Below are positions 60,394 to 64,000 of a stretch of DNA of 64,000 nt, one piece after another (the first letter of the stretch is position 1; each line of letters begins with the position of its first letter). This DNA is from UBA964 sp031382085. Its GTDB lineage: Bacteria; Pseudomonadota; Gammaproteobacteria; Steroidobacterales; Steroidobacteraceae. A program made the translations under genes and the position numbers. The stretch is taken from contig JANMYM010000018.1 in the NCBI GenBank assembly GCA_031382085.1, forward strand, positions 1-64,000. The letters are read 5' to 3'. The notes beneath the pieces were generated by a model, which saw only the letters and a list, made by a program, of their open reading frames with translations, had not been told where the DNA came from and made no database searches.

Positions 60394-60854
60394 GCGCGTG
60401 CCGCCAGACGCAGCACTTGAATCATCTCCAGCGCGGTCACCAGAGCTTCGCCGCCCTTGTCAGCACGCTCCAGCGCGGCGCGCTCCAGCGCCTGTTCTAC
60501 ATTGTCTGTTGTTAGCACGCCGAAGATGACCGGCACGCCGGTATCGAGGCCGGCGCGCATCAGCCCTGCGGCGGCCTCGCGCGCCACGAAATCGAAATGC
60601 GGCGTGTCGCCGCGGATCACGCAGCCTAACGCCACGACCGCGGAATAGGCACCACTGGCAGCGAGGGCCTTGCTGGCCAGCGGCAATTCGAACGCGCCGG
60701 CAACATTGACCAGTGTCAGGTCGGCGGCGGCGCCTCCGTGCCGCTCCCAGGCCGCGCGCGCGCCCTTCACCAGGCTGGCGACGATGAAATCATTGAAGCG
60801 TGACGCCACCAGCGCGACCCGCAGACCATGCGCATCAGGTGTCGGCGTCGACAT
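60390..60854 (-). CDS. ribH: 6,7-dimethyl-8-ribityllumazine synthase
   Basis: 154 aa from the ATG at 60854. It condenses the aminopyrimidine with dihydroxybutanone phosphate. Motifs: VASRFNDFIVASLVKGA, NVAGAFELPLASKAL, VALGCVIRGDTPHFDFVA with the catalytic His, and PVIFGVLTTDN. Overlaps the end of ribBA by 20 nt. Confidence 0.96.
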   Translation of the reverse strand: MSTPTPDAHGLRVALVASRFNDFIVASLVKGARAAWERHGGAAADLTLVNVAGAFELPLASKALAASGAYSAVVALGCVIRGDTPHFDFVAREAAAGLMRAGLDTGVPVIFGVLTTDNVEQALERAALERADKGGEALVTALEMIQVLRLAARA

Positions 60855-61953
60855 AACTCTCGATCTCCAGACCAAATGCGGCAATGCCGTGCAGTTGTTT
60901 GGGCGCCGACAACACTCGCATTCGATTGACGCCCAGGTCTTTCAGTATCTGCGCGCCGACGCCGTAGGTGCGCAGAACCGGAGCGGCGGGATCCTGGTGT
61001 TCGGTGCCAAAGCGGCCATCGGCCGTGGCCTGGCGACCGGCCACCGCGTCGGCCAGCATGCGTGGCGACTCGGCCTGGCGCAGCATGACCACCACGCCGT
61101 TCTCGGCCGCCGCGATTGCCTGCAGCGCCGCGCGCAGACTCCAGGTGCGGGAAGCTGCATGCACGCCTAACAAATCACGCAGCGTGTCGATCAGGTGCAC
61201 GCGCACCAGCGGTGCGGGCTGCCCGCGGGTCGGGTCGCCGCGCACTAACGCCAGATGCACATCGCGGTGTACATGATCCTCGTAGGCGTGCAACTGAAAT
61301 TCGCCGAACTCGGTCTGCACCGTGCGGCTCGAGACGCGTTCCACAGAGCGCTCGTTGCGCAGGCGATGACGAATCAGATCCGCGATCGTGCCGATCTTGA
61401 GCTGGTGCCGCGCGGCAAAAGCATCGAGCTCCGGGCGCCGCGCCATGGTGCCGTCGTCCGACATGATCTCAACGATCACGGCCGCGGCTGTCAGGCCTGC
61501 CAGCCGTGCAAGATCGCACCCGGCTTCCGTATGGCCGGCGCGGGTCAGTACGCCGCCCGGCTGGGCCATGATCGGGAAAATGTGCCCGGGCTGGCGCAGA
61601 TCTTCCGGTCGTGCACTTACCGCAACGGCAGTACGAATGGTGTGCGCACGATCATGCGCCGAGATTCCGGTCGTGACGCCTTCTGCCGCCTCGATCGAAA
61701 CGGTGAAATTGGTCCGGTGATCGGAATCGGTTTCGCTGACCATCAGCGGCAGACGCAACTGCTGGCAACGCTCGCGCGTCAGGGTCAGGCAAATAAGGCC
61801 GCGGCCGAAGCGCGCCATGAAATTGACATCTTCCGGGCGCACCAGATCGGCGGCCATCAGCAGGTCGCCTTCATTCTCGCGCTGCTCATCGTCCATGATG
61901 ACGACCATGCGGCCGGCCGCAAGGTCTGCTAACACTTCATCAATGCTGTTCAT
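60835..61953 (-). CDS. ribB: 3,4-dihydroxy-2-butanone-4-phosphate synthase with degenerate GTP cyclohydrolase II-like domain
   Basis: 372 aa. The N-terminal RibB domain (~1-200) is intact: DDEQRENEGDLLMAAD, GLICLTLT, TDSDHRTNFTVSIEA, GHTEAGCDL. The C-terminal RibA-like domain (~205-372) lacks the three zinc cysteines of active GTP cyclohydrolase II (the stretch reads HLIDTLRDLLGVHAASRTWSLRAAL), so only the RibB step (ribulose-5-phosphate to dihydroxybutanone phosphate) is expected. This RibBX form is common in gammaproteobacteria. An active RibA must be encoded elsewhere. Confidence 0.94.
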   Translation of the reverse strand: MNSIDEVLADLAAGRMVVIMDDEQRENEGDLLMAADLVRPEDVNFMARFGRGLICLTLTRERCQQLRLPLMVSETDSDHRTNFTVSIEAAEGVTTGISAHDRAHTIRTAVAVSARPEDLRQPGHIFPIMAQPGGVLTRAGHTEAGCDLARLAGLTAAAVIVEIMSDDGTMARRPELDAFAARHQLKIGTIADLIRHRLRNERSVERVSSRTVQTEFGEFQLHAYEDHVHRDVHLALVRGDPTRGQPAPLVRVHLIDTLRDLLGVHAASRTWSLRAALQAIAAAENGVVVMLRQAESPRMLADAVAGRQATADGRFGTEHQDPAAPVLRTYGVGAQILKDLGVNRMRVLSAPKQLHGIAAFGLEIESYVDADT

Positions 61954-62561
61954 AGTGCCGCGCCATCGCCACGCGCCTCCAGCAACCTGTCGAGATAACG
62001 AGCCACCAGGTCGACCTCAAAATTGACTTTGCGCCCGGCACGCACGGCGCCGAGCGTGGTCACGCGGCGCGTATGCGGAATCAAATTGACCGCGAACTCC
62101 ACGCCCGCGACGTCATTGACTGTCAGACTAACACCATCGAGCGCCACGGAGCCCTTGCGGGCAACATAGCGCGCCAGGTCGAACGGCACCTCGAACCGCA
62201 CCCAGAGCGAATCGGCGCGCGACTCAACCGCCACGACCTCCGCCTGGCCGTCGACATGGCCGGTGACCCAGTGACCACCGAGCGCATCGCCCGCGCGCAG
62301 CGCCAGCTCCCAGTTCACGTGATCGCCGCTGTGCAGCTTGCCAAGATTTGTCAGCCGCAGCGTCTCCGCCGAGACGTCGGCGTCAAAACTTTCGTCCGTC
62401 GATGCGGTGACTGTCAGGCAGCAGCCATTAATCGCGACGCTGTCGCCGAGGGCCGGCGCACGCGCCGCCAGGCCCGCCAGCTCGAATCGGCAGCGCAGGT
62501 CCGCGCCGCGACTTTCGCGTGTCAGCAGCACACCGATGCCGGACACGATGCCGGTAAACAT
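61950..62561 (-). CDS. ribE: Riboflavin synthase alpha chain
   Basis: 203 aa, two lumazine-binding repeats; the start MFTGIVSGIGVL is diagnostic. GDSVAINGCCLTVT in the first repeat and GSVALDGVSLTVND in the second. It dismutates two lumazines to riboflavin. Overlaps ribBA by 4 nt and touches ribD by 1 nt. Confidence 0.97.
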   Translation of the reverse strand: MFTGIVSGIGVLLTRESRGADLRCRFELAGLAARAPALGDSVAINGCCLTVTASTDESFDADVSAETLRLTNLGKLHSGDHVNWELALRAGDALGGHWVTGHVDGQAEVVAVESRADSLWVRFEVPFDLARYVARKGSVALDGVSLTVNDVAGVEFAVNLIPHTRRVTTLGAVRAGRKVNFEVDLVARYLDRLLEARGDGAAL

Positions 62562-63685
62562 CAGGCCGGCCGCAAACGCATGCGCAGGTCGCCACCGACC
62601 ACCGCAAGTTCGGTGAACTGGAATCGTGGCGCATCGGCCAGCAGTGACAGCGCCGTCAGCTGCGCCAGCGCACGCGCATCCTGCCCTAACAACATCGGCG
62701 CCTGATAGATCAGTAATTCATCGACCAGCCCCAGGCGCAACAAGGCGCCGCTCAGGGTGGCGCCAGCCTCGACCAGCAGTTCGTTGATTTGCAGCGCTTG
62801 CGCCAGATGCTCGAGTGCGCCCGTAAGATCCAGGCCGGCGCCCGTGGATTCCAGCCATTCGAGCCCGATGCCGTCGCGCTGCATGGCCGCCTGTGCGGCG
62901 ACCGCCAACTCCGCACCCACGGCATCGCGGCGCGAGAAGATCAGCGCCTTGCCAGGCGAATTCAGCACTTTCGCCGAACGCGGCAGGCGCAGGCGGCTGT
63001 CCAGCACCACGCGCAACGGCTGGCGCTGCGCCGCGTCACCCAAACGTACGGTCAACTGCGGATCATCGGCTAACACCGTGCCGATGCCGGTCAGAATCGC
63101 ATCGGAGCGCGCGCGCCAACGATGCACATCGGCGCGGGCCGCGTCGCAACTGATCCACTGGCTGGCGCCATTGGCGAGCGCCGTGCGCCCGTCGAGACTG
63201 GCGGCAATTTTGAGGCGCACGAAGGGCCGGCCGCGCCGCAGCCTCGAGAGAAAACCGGCATTCAAGTCATCGGCCGCCGCCGCTAACAAACCGCTGCGTA
63301 CCTGGATGCCGGCGGCGCGAAGTCTGGCCGCGCCGGCGCCGTCCACGCGTGGATCCGGGTCCGTACTGGCGTAGATGATCTGGCTGATGCCAGCGGCGAT
63401 CAGGGCATCGGCGCACGGCGCTGTGCGGCCGTGGTGCGCGCAGGGTTCCAGCGTTACATAGGCCGTGGCGCCACGCGCCGACTCGCCCGCGGCATTGAGG
63501 GCCAGCGCCTCGGCATGCGGTTCGCCCGCGGCGCGATGCCAGCCTTCGCCAACCACCACCCCGCCCTGCACCAGCACGCAGCCAACCCGCGGATTGGGGT
63601 GGGTCGTCGTCAGGCCTAACGCAGCAAGCTCCAGCGCCCGCCGCATGTGTTGATGATCCTGTTCGGTAAAGGCTTCCTGATCCAT
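62561..63685 (-). CDS. ribD: Bifunctional riboflavin deaminase/reductase
   Basis: 374 aa. The N-terminal zinc deaminase has HAEALAL and TLEPCAHHGRTAPCADAL; the C-terminal reductase domain (~150-374) has SLDGRTALANGASQWIS. It converts the GTP cyclohydrolase product to the ribityl-aminopyrimidinedione. The start at 63685 gives the family N-terminus MRRALELAALGLTTTHPNPRVG after a short leader. First rib gene after nrdR. Confidence 0.96.
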   Translation of the reverse strand: MDQEAFTEQDHQHMRRALELAALGLTTTHPNPRVGCVLVQGGVVVGEGWHRAAGEPHAEALALNAAGESARGATAYVTLEPCAHHGRTAPCADALIAAGISQIIYASTDPDPRVDGAGAARLRAAGIQVRSGLLAAAADDLNAGFLSRLRRGRPFVRLKIAASLDGRTALANGASQWISCDAARADVHRWRARSDAILTGIGTVLADDPQLTVRLGDAAQRQPLRVVLDSRLRLPRSAKVLNSPGKALIFSRRDAVGAELAVAAQAAMQRDGIGLEWLESTGAGLDLTGALEHLAQALQINELLVEAGATLSGALLRLGLVDELLIYQAPMLLGQDARALAQLTALSLLADAPRFQFTELAVVGGDLRMRLRPA

Positions 63686-63697
63686 ATTGAACTTCTA

Positions 63698-63712
63698 CTA
63701 ACAAAAAAACTA
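63698..63712 (-). repeat. 15-mer at the nrdR stop codon, copy 2
   Basis: Minus strand TAGTTTTTTTGTTAG, the TAG being the nrdR stop; identical to 36530-36544. It lies 12 nt before the ribD start. Confidence 0.8.
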
Positions 63713-64000
63713 ATTCTTGCGGCGCGCGCCCGCCGGCGGCAGCTCGCCCGGCAGCAGCGACAACTGCCCCGCCACGGGTTCACGCTTCTTGCGCTGCTTC
63801 AATTTGTCCACTTCTTCGCGAAACGCATCGATATCCTGGAAGTGCCGGTATACGGACGCGTAGCGCACATACGCCACTTCGTCGAGGTGGCGCAGTTCCT
63901 CCATCACCAGATCACCTATCAGGCGCGACTCAACTTCGCGTTCACCCAGCGCGCGCAAGCGATGATCGATGCGGGCCACCGCTTCCTCGATGGCCTCCTG
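63710..64000 (-). CDS. nrdR: Transcriptional repressor NrdR, 5' part outside the window
   Basis: The frame is open to the right edge, so the N-terminal zinc ribbon and most of the ATP-cone lie beyond it. Seen: EAIEEAVARIDHRLRALGEREVESRLIGDLVMEEL and LDEVAYVRYASVYRHFQDIDAFREEVDKL, the end of the ATP-cone and the standard NrdR C-terminus. It then extends by about 30 residues (KQRKKREPVAGQ...), longer than usual. NrdR represses ribonucleotide reductase genes in response to dATP/ATP. Position upstream of ribD is typical. Confidence 0.93.
   Translation of the reverse strand, partial: QEAIEEAVARIDHRLRALGEREVESRLIGDLVMEELRHLDEVAYVRYASVYRHFQDIDAFREEVDKLKQRKKREPVAGQLSLLPGELPPAGARRKN

Overview
The window looks like a chromosomal segment of a high-GC gammaproteobacterium. 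The evidence is a gammaproteobacterial housekeeping order (aroC-asd-fimV-truA-accD-folC-dedD-cvpA-purF), a type IV pilus FimV/FimX-like pair, the EpmA/EpmB/EF-P set, parC/parE, and the block nrdR-ribD-ribE-ribBA-ribH-nusB-thiL. A Xanthomonadales/Nevskiales/Steroidobacter-like lineage would fit, but I cannot fix the genus from the sequence.

Positions 1 to about 18.5 kb form an accessory island. It ends with an intact P4-type tyrosine integrase (17114-18337) beside the 3' end of a tRNA-Lys gene, the first of four tRNA genes (Lys, His, Arg, Pro; 18515-18929, all minus). The island has two compositional parts. About 1-4.77 kb is very GC-rich (SDR cut by the window edge, sterol-desaturase-like membrane hydroxylase, GMC oxidoreductase, first two thirds of an enolase-superfamily dehydratase). 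About 4.8-17 kb has much lower third-position GC (rest of the dehydratase, MlrC-type M81 peptidase, FAH-family hydrolase, VanX-like dipeptidase, SMP-30 lactonase, SDR, aldo/keto reductase, Tat/lipoprotein sugar-binding protein, fused ABC permease-ATPase). Together AKR, SMP-30, enolase-superfamily dehydratase, SDR and FAH match the step order of a non-phosphorylating aldose pathway (L-fucose or L-rhamnose type) with its own importer. No regulator was seen.

From 18.9 to 64 kb the genome is core. The first block is folD, a berberine-bridge-like flavoprotein, cysS-gltX, lpxH, and miaE next to a receiver/Ser-Thr kinase fusion. The purF-to-prmB run follows, lacking the trp genes that often sit between truA and accD. 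Then come an SCO protein, psd, epmA, msrC, efp, epmB and a FimX-like degenerate GGDEF/EAL protein; parC and parE; an acyl-CoA dehydrogenase/DUF3501/Fe-S protein/rubrerythrin run; xseB-ispA-dxs-folE2; a kinase fused to a cyclic-nucleotide-binding domain; and the riboflavin/nusB/thiL operon ending in nrdR at the right edge.

Three features are not explained by the genes. Two long hairpins between parE and parC have unrelated stems but the same 23-nt loop in opposite orientations. A CTAAC/GTTAG motif recurs through the core in every codon phase. A perfect 14-bp hairpin sits in the linker of the fused ABC transporter. A PerR-box-like palindrome lies upstream of rubrerythrin.
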